Assembly: GCF_008831285.2 (NCBI RefSeq)
Contig: NC_045149.1
Span: forward strand, 13,232,629-13,296,628
Source of the DNA: Nymphaea colorata
Taxonomy: Eukaryota > Streptophyta > Magnoliopsida > Nymphaeales > Nymphaeaceae
Direction of reading: 5' to 3'
Length of the DNA: 64,000 nucleotides
In this document: piece after piece, positions 1 through 11,285 of the stretch
Position numbering within the stretch: position 1 is the first letter of the stretch
Layout: every line of letters starts with the position of its first letter
Made by a program: the position numbers and the translations under genes
Notes under the pieces: generated by a model
Told to the model about the DNA's origin: nothing
The model's input: only the letters and a program-made list of their open reading frames with translations
The model's database searches: none

Positions 1-236
1 GAGAGCAGCTCAATCCTTATCGCGTTTTTGAGACCACCAAGGAAGGTGCCTATGAGGTCACTCATGAGCCAGCCTGCTACCCAACTACTTAGATCTCTTA
101 ACTCACTTTGAGATTCTTGAACGATTCCCTTTGGCACAAATTCTTACAACATATTTGGATGGAGGGAAAGGAGAGGATACTAGCTATGCCACATGGGTGT
201 AGGGTGCAGAAAAAAACTTAGGTGTGGGTGTGGCGA

Positions 237-286
<50 letters not shown>
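237..286. repeat. (AT)n microsatellite
   Basis: About 50 bp of uninterrupted AT dinucleotides. The flanks (1-236 and 287-336) show no coding or element signature I can identify. Confidence 0.95.
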
Positions 287-289
<3 letters not shown>

Positions 290-336
290 AGTTAATTAAC
301 TGTTATAATAGCCTTGTTTATCTATATTTACCTAAA

Positions 337-465
337 TCGCATAGGTCCATGGGTTATGCCCATGTACCAGTACCGGTATGCCAATACTGGTATGGTGGTA
401 TGCTGTTGGTACGTTTGAATCGGTTCTGGGTCGAAACTGATCCAAACCACATTTTTTTCTTATGT
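337..465 (+). repeat. Dispersed repeat resembling a hAT-type transposon terminus
   Basis: It begins near CATAGGTCCATGGG and contains alternating GGTATG/CCAATAC motifs followed by CGGTTCTGGGTCGAAACTGA. The reverse complement of 20290-20416 carries the same order of motifs (CATGGGTACG, GGTATGGTGGTA, GAGTCGAAACCGATCCAAAC). It therefore looks like another end of the same element family, here without a clean terminal inverted repeat. Confidence 0.45.
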
Positions 466-520
466 TTTAACCATATTTTTGTTGGTTTATGTGAATATTA
501 TTTATGTTTTATGAGACTAT

Positions 521-1060
521 ATGTCGGAACTATTAAACATTGTCTTAATGATGTGTTATATATATGTGTGTGTGTGTGTGTATATGTGCCAAGCAACCTA
601 TATTGTTTATATAGGCCAAGATAAATTAAGTCATATGTGTCATCTTAATAAAAACTATGAACATGAAATACATGGTCAAAATAAACAGTTAAATATGATT
701 GATGATTTACTAATTGCACAAGGAAAACTTTTAGAAAAAAGTGATGAAGCTAACATGCGAATGCTTGATTCTGTCATTACCTCCATGGAATCAAGAAATA
801 AGCTAATAAAAGATTTAAGCAGTAACATAGATTACCAAAGAGGCCAAATAAATGACCTAATCAAATCTGTTAAAAATATTCAGAGACTTAAATATCTTCA
901 ACAGCAACATGAAGTTCTTATAGAACAACAAACTTTCAGTCTAACTAATACGTTAGAAGAACTTATAAAGAAAGTAACGTCAAAACTTGAAGAAAGCAAC
1001 TTACTGTCTGTCAAACTTGAAAAAATGATTAAAAGTCTTCAATATATAGCTTTAAGCTAA
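521..1060 (+). CDS. Coiled-coil ORF of an endogenous pararetrovirus-like segment
   Basis: A 179-codon open frame whose first ~45 residues are hydrophobic and low-complexity and may not be genuine. Residues about 50-175 are charged and rich in K, E, L and I with heptad-like spacing, predicting a long coiled coil. Its stop is followed directly by ATG of a second frame (TAA at 1058-1060, ATG at 1061), a tight arrangement typical of the small ORFs ahead of the polyprotein in Caulimoviridae. Badnavirus-like virion-associated proteins are also small coiled coils. Family placement is inferred from architecture; no diagnostic enzyme domain is present. Confidence 0.5.
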   Translation: MSELLNIVLMMCYIYVCVCVYMCQATYIVYIGQDKLSHMCHLNKNYEHEIHGQNKQLNMIDDLLIAQGKLLEKSDEANMRMLDSVITSMESRNKLIKDLSSNIDYQRGQINDLIKSVKNIQRLKYLQQQHEVLIEQQTFSLTNTLEELIKKVTSKLEESNLLSVKLEKMIKSLQYIALS

Positions 1061-2020
1061 ATGGAAGAAGATTTACTCTTCATTGAACCAGTAAATACAA
1101 AATTAAAAATTAATGGTATCCAAACATCTCCTAGATACACAAAATATGAAGGAACTTCCCAATCAGATAAAGAATATCCAAAATTATTCAATCTTACAAT
1201 TGGGTTATTATGCCAAGTACTAAAACGACTTAAGATATAGAGGATGACAAAGTTTTAAAAGAACTCAGTAAGACAAAAACTGGCCCCGAGTATGAAGAAC
1301 TAATTAAAATTAGCTTTAAAAACTTCAGAACCAATAAGGTCACAATTGAGTAACAAATATCTGTTTAATGTTTATCAAACAAAAAGATGGACAATCAAAA
1401 CCAACAAAATGAAATTCTGTTTCCTAAAGAATTAGGACTAAAATTATATAGTATTCTACAACTAGTAAAATTAGAGGACTTGTTACCAAATTAATATAGT
1501 TCAAGAAATATATATAGATGATGATAACAATATACGCTTAAGACTCTGTGATAAAGGCAAACCATGGCCGCAAAGGTGCCAAAGAAATGATCTCTTACCT
1601 AGAAACACATCTAGGAGAAACTGCGCGATCTCAGTGGGAAGCATATAAAAAGCACTTTCTTGGAGAACTTGAAAATGATATTGCAATAGGGATGAATCCC
1701 TACAATTTTGTGTTTAGAATCCATTTATTCTAACAGGAACCAGTCCCAATTTAGGAATGGATGAAAGTAAAAAAGAAGCCATTTGTAGATTAGACTAACT
1801 AAATTATATAAAAGAATTCCTCATGGCTTATTATTATTATACAAAAATATCAGGAAATTCCTATGATAATGAAATAGGAGATGGACTTTTCTAGAAACTC
1901 TCAAGAGCTTTAGGTCAAGAAATTGTAAAAGGTTGGTCTGGATATGTCCAAGAAAACCAACCCTTACAGATATCTCAAAATAATAGATTTGGTTGGTCCC
2001 CATGCTAGACCCATTTACTC
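1061..2020 (+). pseudogene. Decayed pararetrovirus-like capsid region
   Basis: An open frame runs from ATG 1061 to a stop at 1238-1240. After this the reading frame is broken repeatedly by stops and shifts. Recognisable pieces lie around 1590-1735 and 1790-2005. They have the composition and order of a caulimovirid coat-protein region (an aromatic-rich helical segment followed by a 'xxLGQEIVKGW'-type motif). No CCHC finger, protease or reverse transcriptase follows within the window, so this is a short, dead fragment. A Ty3/gypsy gag is the main alternative. Confidence 0.45.
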
Positions 2021-2319
2021 TGCGGCATTATATGAAGGCTGAGTTAATGCTATGGGTTAAGGTTTCGTAGGAGCAGCTAGGTCAAAATAATAGATTTGGT
2101 TGGTCCCCTCTCTTGTTTATTGCATCTAATTTTCGGTAAACCATCTCTTCTCCTCTTTATGACATAATTAAGCTTCATTACTACATGCACCTTTCAACTC
2201 TCTCTTTTTCTTTATTATGTTTAATTTTCTGATTAATCACCTCTCTCTTATTTAATACATTTAAAAGATAGAAACTCACTGTTTGGCTGAACACTTATAC
2301 AAAAAAATCTAACATCTAG

Positions 2320-2473
2320 TAAAAAAAATGAGAAAAAACGCGTCTTTTTTGAGTTTCTAATTTCCTGGCGTCTTTTTTGAACAAATGCGTTTCATTTACG
2401 TTTTATACAGCTGAGTTATATTTAACGTATGCCGTGTTTTTTCGAATAAAACTCGATATTTGTGACAGTGTAA
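2320..2473. mobile_element. Relic of a GTCACA-terminal small DNA element
   Basis: AT-rich sequence with repeated CGTCTTTTTTGA and CGTTTT motifs, ending in TTTGTGACAGTG. The same motif set and the same GTGACAGTG end occur at 38677-39750, and a related copy lies at 23609-23933. The left terminus is not recognisable here. Confidence 0.4.
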
Positions 2474-2702
2474 TGTCAGGTAAGAGAGAAAAAGGAAGAA
2501 AATAGAAAACATTAATGAGAAACACAAGGCAAAAATACAATGTCATTTAACATAGTTTGCCTTTAGTAGCTTGCGTGGATTGTGCTGACAACTGCTTGAC
2601 ATCCGACATCTCCAACCCTTTTTTTCTTTTCCTTCTACTTCTTCCTCTGCTGTATCTCTCTCTCTCTCTTTCTCTCACTATGTTGTGCATTTGAAAATTT
2701 TG

Positions 2703-2918
2703 TGATATGTGAGACCAAGGGAGAAGAGACGAGGTCGAGAAAGAGAGAAAAACTCTGATCGATCCCCATTAATCTGCCCTACTCTCATGTTAAGTGAGAA
2801 TTAGGGTGAAACCAACAAATTACAAAATAAGTCCAAGACTAAAATAATAAAAAGCTGTCCCTAAAACTATTAAATATTCAAATTTCAAAACACCACCTAA
2901 CATAAATGTTATTCAACA
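2703..2918 (-). repeat. copia-1 3' LTR
   Basis: Matches 7810-8036 over nearly its full length, including the shared GAGACCAAGGGAGAAGAGAC stretch and the end TTCAACA. The outer boundary is uncertain by about 5 bp because the terminal bases differ between copies. Confidence 0.8.
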
Positions 2919-3088
2919 CTCCCCCTCAAGCTGGAGCATAGATGTTAATCATGCTCAGCTTGTCACAACATCTAGAGAACTCCGCAATGGGAAAAGTTTT
3001 AGTAAAGATTTCATCTGTTTGACCTTCTAAGGCTACATGTATAGTAGAGATGATTCCCCATTGAACATATGACAAATGTAATGACAAT

Positions 3089-4788
3089 TTACTTCAATGT
3101 GCTTTGTCCTCTCATGAAATACGAGATTATTGACAATGTAGGTGGCAACTCTATTATCACAAACATTTTCATAGGTATAAAAGGAAAAATACCAAGACTC
3201 TCAAGTAAGGTTCTAGACCAAGTCATTTCGGCAGCAGTTGGAGCTATAACACGATATTTTGACTCTGGACCTAGAAACAACATTTTGTTTCTTACTCCTC
3301 CAAGAAATGAGACTTCCTCCCACAAACATCACAAAACCATGTGGTAGACTTCTTGTCATCAACAGAGCCTGCATAATCTGCATCGCTATAAGCTTCAACA
3401 TCAATAGATGTACCTTTTTTGAATAAAAGGCCTTTGCCACGAGAGGATTTTAAATACTTGACAATCAACATAGCTGCGTCCCAATGTGACTTTTTTGGTT
3501 TTTCCATTAATTGGCTTAATTTTTCCACAGCAAAACTAAGATCTGGCCGAGTCACTATCACATAAAGAACTTACCAATCAACGATCTGTAGGCTTGGGAA
3601 GCTATCTCTTCTGAGTCATCGTACCTGTGGGTTCATAGGAAGAGTTGCAAATTTAGCTTCTAGCGTCCCTGTGTCTTGTAAAAGATCAAGAACATACTTC
3701 CTTTGTGATAACACTACTCCTTCCTTACTACGAGCAACTTCAATGCCAAGGAAATACTGTAGCTGGCCAAAATCTTTGGTAACAAAGTGTTTTCGTAGAA
3801 ATGTCTTTGTTAGAGCTTCATCCTGCTCACATGCACCTGTCAAAACAATATTATCGACATAAACCACTAGTACAAGTATACCTCTAGATTTTTTCTTGAT
3901 GAACAATGAATGCTCCAGCTCAGACCTTTTAAAGCCACATTCTAGCACAACTTCGGAGAATTTGTGAAACCAAGCACGAGAACTTTGTTTCAAGTCATAG
4001 ATAACTTTCTTCAACCTGCACACTTTACCACACTCCCCTTGACGTTCAAAGCAGGGAGGTTGCTGCATATAAACAACCTCATCGAGATTTTCATATAAAA
4101 AAACATTTTTGACATCCAATTGATATGAGGGTCAATCATAATGCACTGCGACTGACACAATAAGACGTATGGTTCCCATCCTGGCTACAGGAGAGAAAGT
4201 CTCAAAGAAATCAACACCATATGTTTGGGTATACCCTTTTTCTACAAGGCGAGCTTTGTCGCGTTCCATTGAGCCATTGGATAAATACTTTATGGTAAAA
4301 ACTCATTTGGAGCCAACGACATCACAACCAGAGGGAGGATCAACCATGTCCCATGTCCCTCGTTGCAGTAGAGTCTTCATCTCATCCTGCATAGCTTGCC
4401 GCCACTTCGGGTCAAGTAATGCATGTTGGTGACTAGAGGGAACAAAGTGCACTGTCAAGGCTGACACAAACTGCTGCAGGCTACTACCAATACTATCAGT
4501 AGAAACAAACTGAGATATAGGATGAAGAGTACACTGTTCTTTGCTTTTGCGAAGAGCTATGGGAAGGTCATCAGCCCCATCAGAGCCATGAGTGTCATAA
4601 TCCAGGTTTTCATGAGAGCTTACCTCCTCAGAAGACATTGGTGGAGAGGTAGTGGGAACCTTATGTCGACGAATATAAGTCTGTAGAGGATCCTTAAAGC
4701 GACTATCGGAAGGAGAAACAGACTCAAAGTGAGAAGGAACTGACTCTAATGGGATGGGAGGAATAGGTAAAGGAATGGAAGGTGACAC
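3089..4788 (-). pseudogene. copia-1 reverse transcriptase / RNase H, broken
   Basis: The 3' half of a copia polyprotein in several fragments. 4303-4788 holds the integrase-RT linker ending at a PPSGCDVVGSK motif. 3616-4119 is RT, with [34 protein letters not shown] and the active-site strand. 3292-3561 is the RT thumb/RNase H start ([31 protein letters not shown]). 3089-3290 is the RNase H tail in another frame. The catalytic YVDD box reads YVDN, a change of the second aspartate that should abolish activity. Confidence 0.85.
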
Positions 4789-4799
4789 CTTTTTTGGAG

Positions 4800-5830
4800 G
4801 ACAAGTGGAGATGTAGTAAGGTTGAGACTCAAAGAAGGTAACGTCTCCACTGATAAATTCCTTGTGAGTTAAGGGATCAAAACACTTGTAGCCTTTTTGA
4901 TGGGAAGGATAGCCAATGAAAACACATTTGATGGACTGACAACAAGTTTATCCCTGTGTGGGCCAAGAACATGAGCAAAACGGGTACAACCAAACACCTT
5001 TGGAGGAAGCTGAAATAAAGGTCGACTTGGAAACATTCGTTGGATGGAGATTTCATGTTGAATAGTTGATGATGGTATTGATCAGGTAACAAGCAGTAAG
5101 TATGACATCTCCCCAAAAACTTGCAGGGGATGAGTGTGCAACATAAGGGTACGAGTCATGTCTAGAAGTTGGCAAAGTTTTCTCTCAGCAACCTCATTTT
5201 GTTGAGACGTATGAGGACATGTAAACTGTTGTCGAATACCATGATTGCTGTAAAATTGCATTAAATTGGAGGCTTTGAATCCTAAGGCATTATCAGTGCG
5301 AATGCATTTGACGGTAGAAGAAAATTAAATCTTTATTTATAGAATGAAATTTTTGAGAATACATATGACATCTGACCTCTCTTTCAACAAAAACACCCAA
5401 CTGACTCTAAAAGAATCATCAACAATAATGAGATAGTAATGAAACTTAGACTTACTAGCAACCCGACTGGGCCCCACACATCAATATGAAGAAGATCAAA
5501 AAGACTCTGATTGGATGGACTCAAACTGGAAGGGAAACTGCTTTGAGTGTGTTTACCAAGCTGGCAAGCTTCACACTCGAAGTTCTCAGACACAAAAATA
5601 TTAGGAAGAATATGACGCAACTTTAGTGGAGAAGGATGACCCAACCGCAGGTGCCACTGGTACGGAGTTGGTTTTTGAGACACAAAAATAGTTGCAAAAT
5701 CCATAGATGTCGACAAAAAGGTAAACTCCTCCTTGCTCATGGCTTACACCAATCATCTTTCCATTTTGTAAGTCCTGAAATACACAAGAACTAGGGTCAA
5801 ACATTACTTTAATTGCAAACAAGAGGTTGG
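4800..5830 (-). pseudogene. copia-1 integrase, broken
   Basis: Minus-strand fragment containing the HHCC zinc domain ([15 protein letters not shown], then [14 protein letters not shown]) and the HIDVWGP start of the integrase core at 5384-5740. Degraded core and C-terminal sequence follows leftwards to about 4800, with an HKGFIGYPSHQK-like remnant at 4880-4930. Several frame changes. Confidence 0.8.
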
Positions 5831-7125
5831 CTGCTGCACTGACAAGTTTGTAGGAAACTTTGGAGTATGTAAAACATTTGATAAACTCAAGGAAGCAGAG
5901 ATTTTAACATCACCACTTTCCAGAATGAGAGAGAATCTGCCATCGGCTAATTTAACAAACCGTGGCTGATCAAACTTGGTCAAGGAAGAGAACAAATATG
6001 GCTGGCTACAACAATGCCTCAAGGCACCTGAATCAATCATCCAAACTGTACTTGGGTCATGTGAAACTGTAGAGAGAGTAGAACCAACTATTCCAGATGA
6101 CGCAGAGATTGATGAGGAAGATGAAGCAGCTCTTTTAGATAATATATGCTCATACTCTGTCTTTTTTAGGCTAAGAGAGAAAGACTCAGATGTAGTTGGC
6201 TTCTCTCCAATGGCTGCTGCTTGAGTCATTCCTGTAGGGACTGATGATGAAGTACCTCTACTTGTGGGATTCTTAAACCCTCTTCCCTATGAGCCTTCAG
6301 ATGGTCTAGCATAGATATCCCAGGCTCCCAGCACCTGTCCACAAGATGACCCATTTTCTCACAATGGGTACATTGAAATCTGCCACGTCCCCCAATCCCC
6401 CGACCTGTACCTCTTCCTCTAGAGATAGTGGAAGAACTTCACGCCCATAAGATGCAGCCAATGCTGATGCGGGTGTGTCACTGATAGACTGAGGTAGAGT
6501 AACTGCCAGATGACTTAGCCTGTTATATGTCTCTGTCAAACCAAGGAATATCACTCCGAGTAAGCATTTGTGCCTTTGCCACTGAATATTCTGGAGAGAG
6601 ACATGCAAAAACTTGGAAACCATACTTTGTTCATAATGAGTCTTATAGCACGACTTACATGAAGGCCGAAGGGATTTTATTCACTCAAAAGTGTGCTTGA
6701 CAGCTGCAAAATATTGCGGCAAACTCATATCACCCTGTTGTACTTTGTATAGTTCTTCCTCTACCTGGAATACCTTACTCATATTCTTATCATGTGAATA
6801 AGTCTCGCATAAAAAATCCCACATCTCCTTAACAATGGTGTAATATGCAATGGTAAGAGAAATAGAAGAGTCCACATTATTCATTATCCAAGACATAACA
6901 ATGCAGTTATCCTCTTACCAAGAAGCATACTTTCCAGTCTTGATAACTGGTTGATCTTCCTCAAGTAAATATTTTTTCCGATGTCCAGTGACACGACATC
7001 ATGAATGACCTCGACCAGATTTCATAGTTAAGACATCCATCTTAACTGTAGAACCATAAGAGAATGGGTTGCCTCCAATTTTAAACTCATGGTAAGAATC
7101 GGGTTTGGGATTTTCAGTCATTGTA
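5804..7125 (-). pseudogene. copia-1 gag and protease, broken
   Basis: 5804-6229 carries the aspartic-protease motif as MIDSGALRHCCS (normally DSGAS) followed by the FVKLADGRFS stretch. 6306-6400 holds a worn zinc-knuckle region. 6681-6896 holds gag helices (MSWIMNNVDSSISLTIAYYT, KEMWDFLCETYS). The start of gag is near 7120. Frame shifts separate all pieces. Confidence 0.78.
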
Positions 7126-7809
7126 AATCTGTCCACAAGAGTTCAGCCAAAAGAAAATATATATAGTAGAATAAGACTGATCAGAAATGAACCATCGATT
7201 ATCATCACACAGCAGAAGTAAACAATATTGTGTAGATGAGCAGCACTTTTTGAAACAAAATCTAAATACCTTGACAACAGATCGCTGTCCACCTGCTGAC
7301 AGCCACACCACAACTAATCCACAAAAATAATTCTTACACACCACGACCACTTGTGCTGTCACCTCCAACGAAAATTGGATTTTAATGCATCTGACACTGC
7401 TGCATCAGCAGATAATCGTTTCCTAGCATCCACGAATCATCAAATGAAATCCATGACTTGACCGCATTATGCCTTGACTCCAGCAGCATTCATAGAGTAG
7501 CATCACACCCAACAGTTTTCTACTTGGCTGCTTTGATCACATAACGATGTCAGTCCATAAGATGTTAAACGACGCAGATTCCCACACAGCTGCGCCAATT
7601 TTTTTCTTTTTGATGATATCCATGACTGGAGTCAAGGCATAATGGGTGAACAGACTCCTTCACACAAGCTCCTTGCCGACGTTCGCCAACCAACACAGAT
7701 GGGAGAAGAGTGGAAGAGGAGAAGAAGAGGAAGAGAGGTCGCCAGAGAGGAGAAGGTCGCCGGAAGTCGGAGGGTTGCCGGTTGCTTCCAGGAGTCAAGC
7801 TGCCTTCTC

Positions 7810-8036
7810 TGATATTGCGTGAGACCAAGGGAGAAGAGACGAGGTCGAGAAAGAGAGAGAAACTCTGATCGATCACCATTAATCTGCCCTAATCTCATGT
7901 TAAATGAGAATTAGGGTGAAACCAACAAATTACAAAATAAGTCCAAGACTAAAAGTCTAAAACAACTATTAATAAAAAGCTGTTCCTGAAACTATTAAAT
8001 ATTCAAAACACCACCTAAGATAAATGTTGTTCAACA
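7810..8036 (-). repeat. copia-1 5' LTR
   Basis: Partner of 2703-2918. The adjacent internal sequence reads ATATCAGAGAAGG on the minus strand, a worn version of the TGGTATCAGAGC primer-binding site complementary to initiator tRNA-Met. Confidence 0.78.
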
Positions 8037-8071
8037 GTTTGAATCATTGATTCGTTTCTGTTTATTTTCCA

Positions 8072-10922
8072 TGTCACACCCCGACCTTTTGACACTCAAA
8101 ACATTTTTTTTTTTAAACATCAAACATCGAGGTGCGACTACACAACAGTTTAAAAGAGATGAGCCAAGCAATTCAAAACAATGGGGCAACTTTCATTTAT
8201 ATAACAACTTTGTTTCATACAAAATCACATTCATGTGTATGACAAAAATGCCCCCAAACTGTATGATTGATGTCTAACAAAAACAAGACATCAATACAAA
8301 TAAACCAAGACGCGCCGGCACTACATAAGAAAACAAAACCCAAAACCTCCCCAGTAGGACGTGAGTGAAGCCGTCCGATCAACCTGCTGTCTCGGGTCTG
8401 CCAAAACCTGAAAAAGAAACAATTGAAGGCTTAGCCTTCGTAGTATGACAACAAGCCAGGAAAATACCAAACCCTTAACATTCATATGATTCACATGCAC
8501 TTCAATCACATACGTTCAATCATATACATTACATTTTCATTAACTTTAGTGAATTAACAGTTCCTGTGGGTGCAACACAGGCACGTGCACACCATGGGCG
8601 GCCAACAGCCGAGAGACGACCCCCGTGGTGGCCCATAACAGTATGGATCCATTTCATCCGCTGCAACGGTAGAGCACTCGTCCATGGATGTGTGAAGTCC
8701 AAGGAGAGATACTCAGCCTTCGCTAGGACACCCAGGTTGGGAAGGCGGGAGCCCAACGCTCCAAGCACAACACACAACAGAACCCTGGGACCTTGCACCC
8801 CCTACGCTCCGAACAGGCGAGACCAGTGGCAAAAGCGGGACGTCTCCCAAACACATAGCCACATCCCACTGGCCTCTCATCTCTTATTCATTCATTCTTA
8901 TCATTAGATTAACACATTTACAAACTGACTGGCTAGCTCATGAGGTTGGTACACTTCACGAGTGCACCCACACCTCCAATTGCCTCCACACGAGGTCTAC
9001 ACATAACATTAACAGTCATTGCTAGCCGTCATACAATACGGGTACAACTACCCTCCAATTCATCCATTTGCATCATTGCCCATGGCAATGTGTATGCAAC
9101 AAAATACAACATTCACATCAATTATCACATCAATCACATCTTTGAAAAACTTAGCCAAACCACAGAGAGTAGTCTCGATCTGCGATTGGCTCGTACCTGT
9201 CCTATGCAGTTATCATTCTAGGATGCTTTCTAATGCACAATTGGGGTCGAGGAGACAATCGACTCGATACCCCACCTCATCTGTCCTAAACAGTTATCAA
9301 TTCTAGCATGCACATGCAAAGGCGTAACATTTTCAAAACAAACTTCTCAGTCTTTCCAAAACAATTCATATCATATATCAAAACATTTACATGTATACAC
9401 ACATTCATTCACTAAACAGTCAATCAATTGCATCACAATCCTAGGATCCCACGACCCTAGGAACACACATTCATACATTTGCACAGGCAGGGATTTGCCT
9501 GGAATGTCGCCATACCTGTGGCGCGCTCACAAACTCTTCAAAATGCCTCGAGCTTCAAATTTGACAGCTCAAGGTCGACGGGACGTGCCTGGTGTACCTG
9601 CAAGCATAAACAAAAGATCAGATTTCTACTAGTTAGCTAAGCAATCCAAACAAATACAAAACAGAATCATTGAGGCACATGTCCTCGCCTCAAGAAGGTG
9701 TCAACGGGTAGTGTCGACCTACCAGCCCTCCAATAGGCCACTTCGCAACTTCTTACCGTAGCCACCCAACGTCAAAACCCAATGCTTCGATCAATCCATC
9801 CTTAACACATTTCTCATTAACTTTCCTTTAGTTGAGGCGTCTTCCCAACATGCACACCCCCTTCCTACCAACAAATACCACCCACGTCGACCTAGGTGCT
9901 CCAAGTGTTCCCAAAGACGGTCATACGCTTCTCCACAACATCACTAACTCTACCACTTCCCTATTGCATCGAAAATCAACCTATTATGCTTAAAAGATCA
10001 ATAAATACATGAATCATCGCTTCTCCATCATAATCCTACACTTACCCCAAAAAGCAAAATCGCTAACATGCCTCCTAAATCCTCAAGTCTAAATTCTAGC
10101 ATGCTTAAACGATAATTATACATGCTCTGAAGGAAAATATACAATAAAATGGATTCAATTACGCCTTGCTCACCCCAAATCAAGAGCATGTATACTGCTG
10201 CAATCCTTCCGGCAGCCACCTCATAAGTCCAAATGGTCCCCAAGCAGCTAAAATCCTTCAATGGCGCCACACCAAGGCCTTCTAATCACTGTTATGCGGG
10301 AAAGAACACGTCCCCCAAACTCGAATCCAATCAAACAGTGACAAAATCAGTAAAGAATAGTGCTCGGTTGGGAAAAATGGAAAAACAAATAGAAAATGGG
10401 GAGAAGGGCTCAAGTAGGGAACGTGAGGGTAGGGGAAAGGCGCTGACAAAAGAGACGGACAGAAGAGAGAGTGAGGGAAGAGGGTTCGGACAAAGATGGG
10501 AAAGACGGCAAGGGGAGGGAAATCGAGTGGGGCAAAAGAGGGAGATGGTGAAGAGGAGATGGACGGGACGAGGAGGGAGCTCTAGCAGAGGGAGAGGGAG
10601 AAATCATGCGACAGGGGGTGCTGACGAAGGAGGGAGAGGCTGCGTGGGAGGGAGGAGAAGAAGCAGACAGAGAGAGCGAGAGAGGAAGCTTACCCACGCT
10701 GCCGCCGTCGCCACCTGCCGCCGCCGCTGCACGGACCTCCATATCCTTCTTCCTCTCTGCGCTGAGCTCCGGTCGTGGGTAAGGGAGAAACAGAGAGGAA
10801 ATGAGGGGGAAGGGGAACGAGGAAGGGGAGACGGGCTGCGGCGTCGGGCTCCTTTCGCGCATGGAGCTCGGGTCCGGGTATGGACCCTGACCCGATCCGA
10901 CCTGCAAACATCGCACGTTACA
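8072..10922. mobile_element. Solo long LTR (2,851 bp) with TTCCA target duplication
   Basis: Begins TGTCACACCCCGACC and ends CGCACGTTACA, giving the TG...CA ends of an LTR. It is flanked by a perfect 5-bp direct repeat TTCCA at 8067-8071 and 10923-10927. No gag or pol lies inside, so it is best explained as a solo LTR left by recombination. Its first ~1.15 kb is repeated at 37568-39919. The 3' part (about 10370-10920) is GA/GC rich, and open frames there are low-complexity and not credible genes. LTRs this long occur in some Ty3/gypsy lineages; the exact family is not determined. Confidence 0.75.
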
Positions 10923-10927
10923 TTCCA

Positions 10928-11183
10928 TGAGGCCTTTGCATAAAGAGAGTACTGTGTACTTTTTGTGATATAACCAGTTACATGCAGCTTTCCTGGTTGG
11001 TTTAATGTAAACATGCAATGAGGTACTTTTATTGTCAATATCTGCTACCTAACGGGGCAAAAAATTAGTGGCTTGTATTAGATATGATCAATTAGCACAT
11101 ATACTCTAAAAGAGTAGCTGAATCCTTGAAACAGCTGCCTCATCCATGTGTCAAATTTAATGTTGTCTTATGATGTCATGCAG
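10928..11183. other. MED16 intron sequence before the first visible exon
   Basis: AT-rich, no ORF or element recognised. It ends in the acceptor TGCAG used by the exon at 11184. Confidence 0.7.
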
Positions 11184-11285
11184 GGTCCTGTGAATCTTGT
11201 CCGAGATGCAACCTGTTGGCAATGTGAGCATGAATGGAGGCAAGATCTTGCTGTTGTTACAAAATGGCTGTCAGGTACGCCTCAG
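11184..11285 (+). CDS. MED16: MED16 exon a (first visible exon)
   Basis: 34 codons, in frame at both ends, with AG before and GTAAG after. It encodes the WD40-region stretch beginning [18 protein letters not shown] and ending WLSGTPQ, which matches the part of plant MED16 that follows the 'TIWTQPTQG'-type blade. An AG acceptor at its start means at least one more coding exon lies upstream. I could not find it in 1-11183. Confidence 0.93.

Larger units (their letters stand above)
2703..8036 (-). mobile_element. Degenerate Ty1/copia retrotransposon (copia-1)
   Basis: About 5.3 kb element on the minus strand. LTR-like copies lie at 2703-2918 and about 7810-8036. On the minus strand the LTR starts TGTTGAA, and the purine tract GAGGGGGAG lies immediately before it (2919-2928), marking the 3' LTR on the left. 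Internal order from right to left is gag, protease, integrase, reverse transcriptase, RNase H, as expected for copia. Many stops and shifts. Flanks TTTTG / GTTTG match at 4 of 5 sites and may be the target duplication. LTRs differ by an indel of about 13 bp and several substitutions, so the insertion is older than copia-2. Confidence 0.88.

Noticed and set aside
10233-10943. 236-codon + strand frame and 202-codon minus frame, Arg/Gly/Glu or Ser/Pro/Leu rich
   Set aside because: Low-complexity GA/GC-rich sequence within the solo LTR; open on both strands, no domain.
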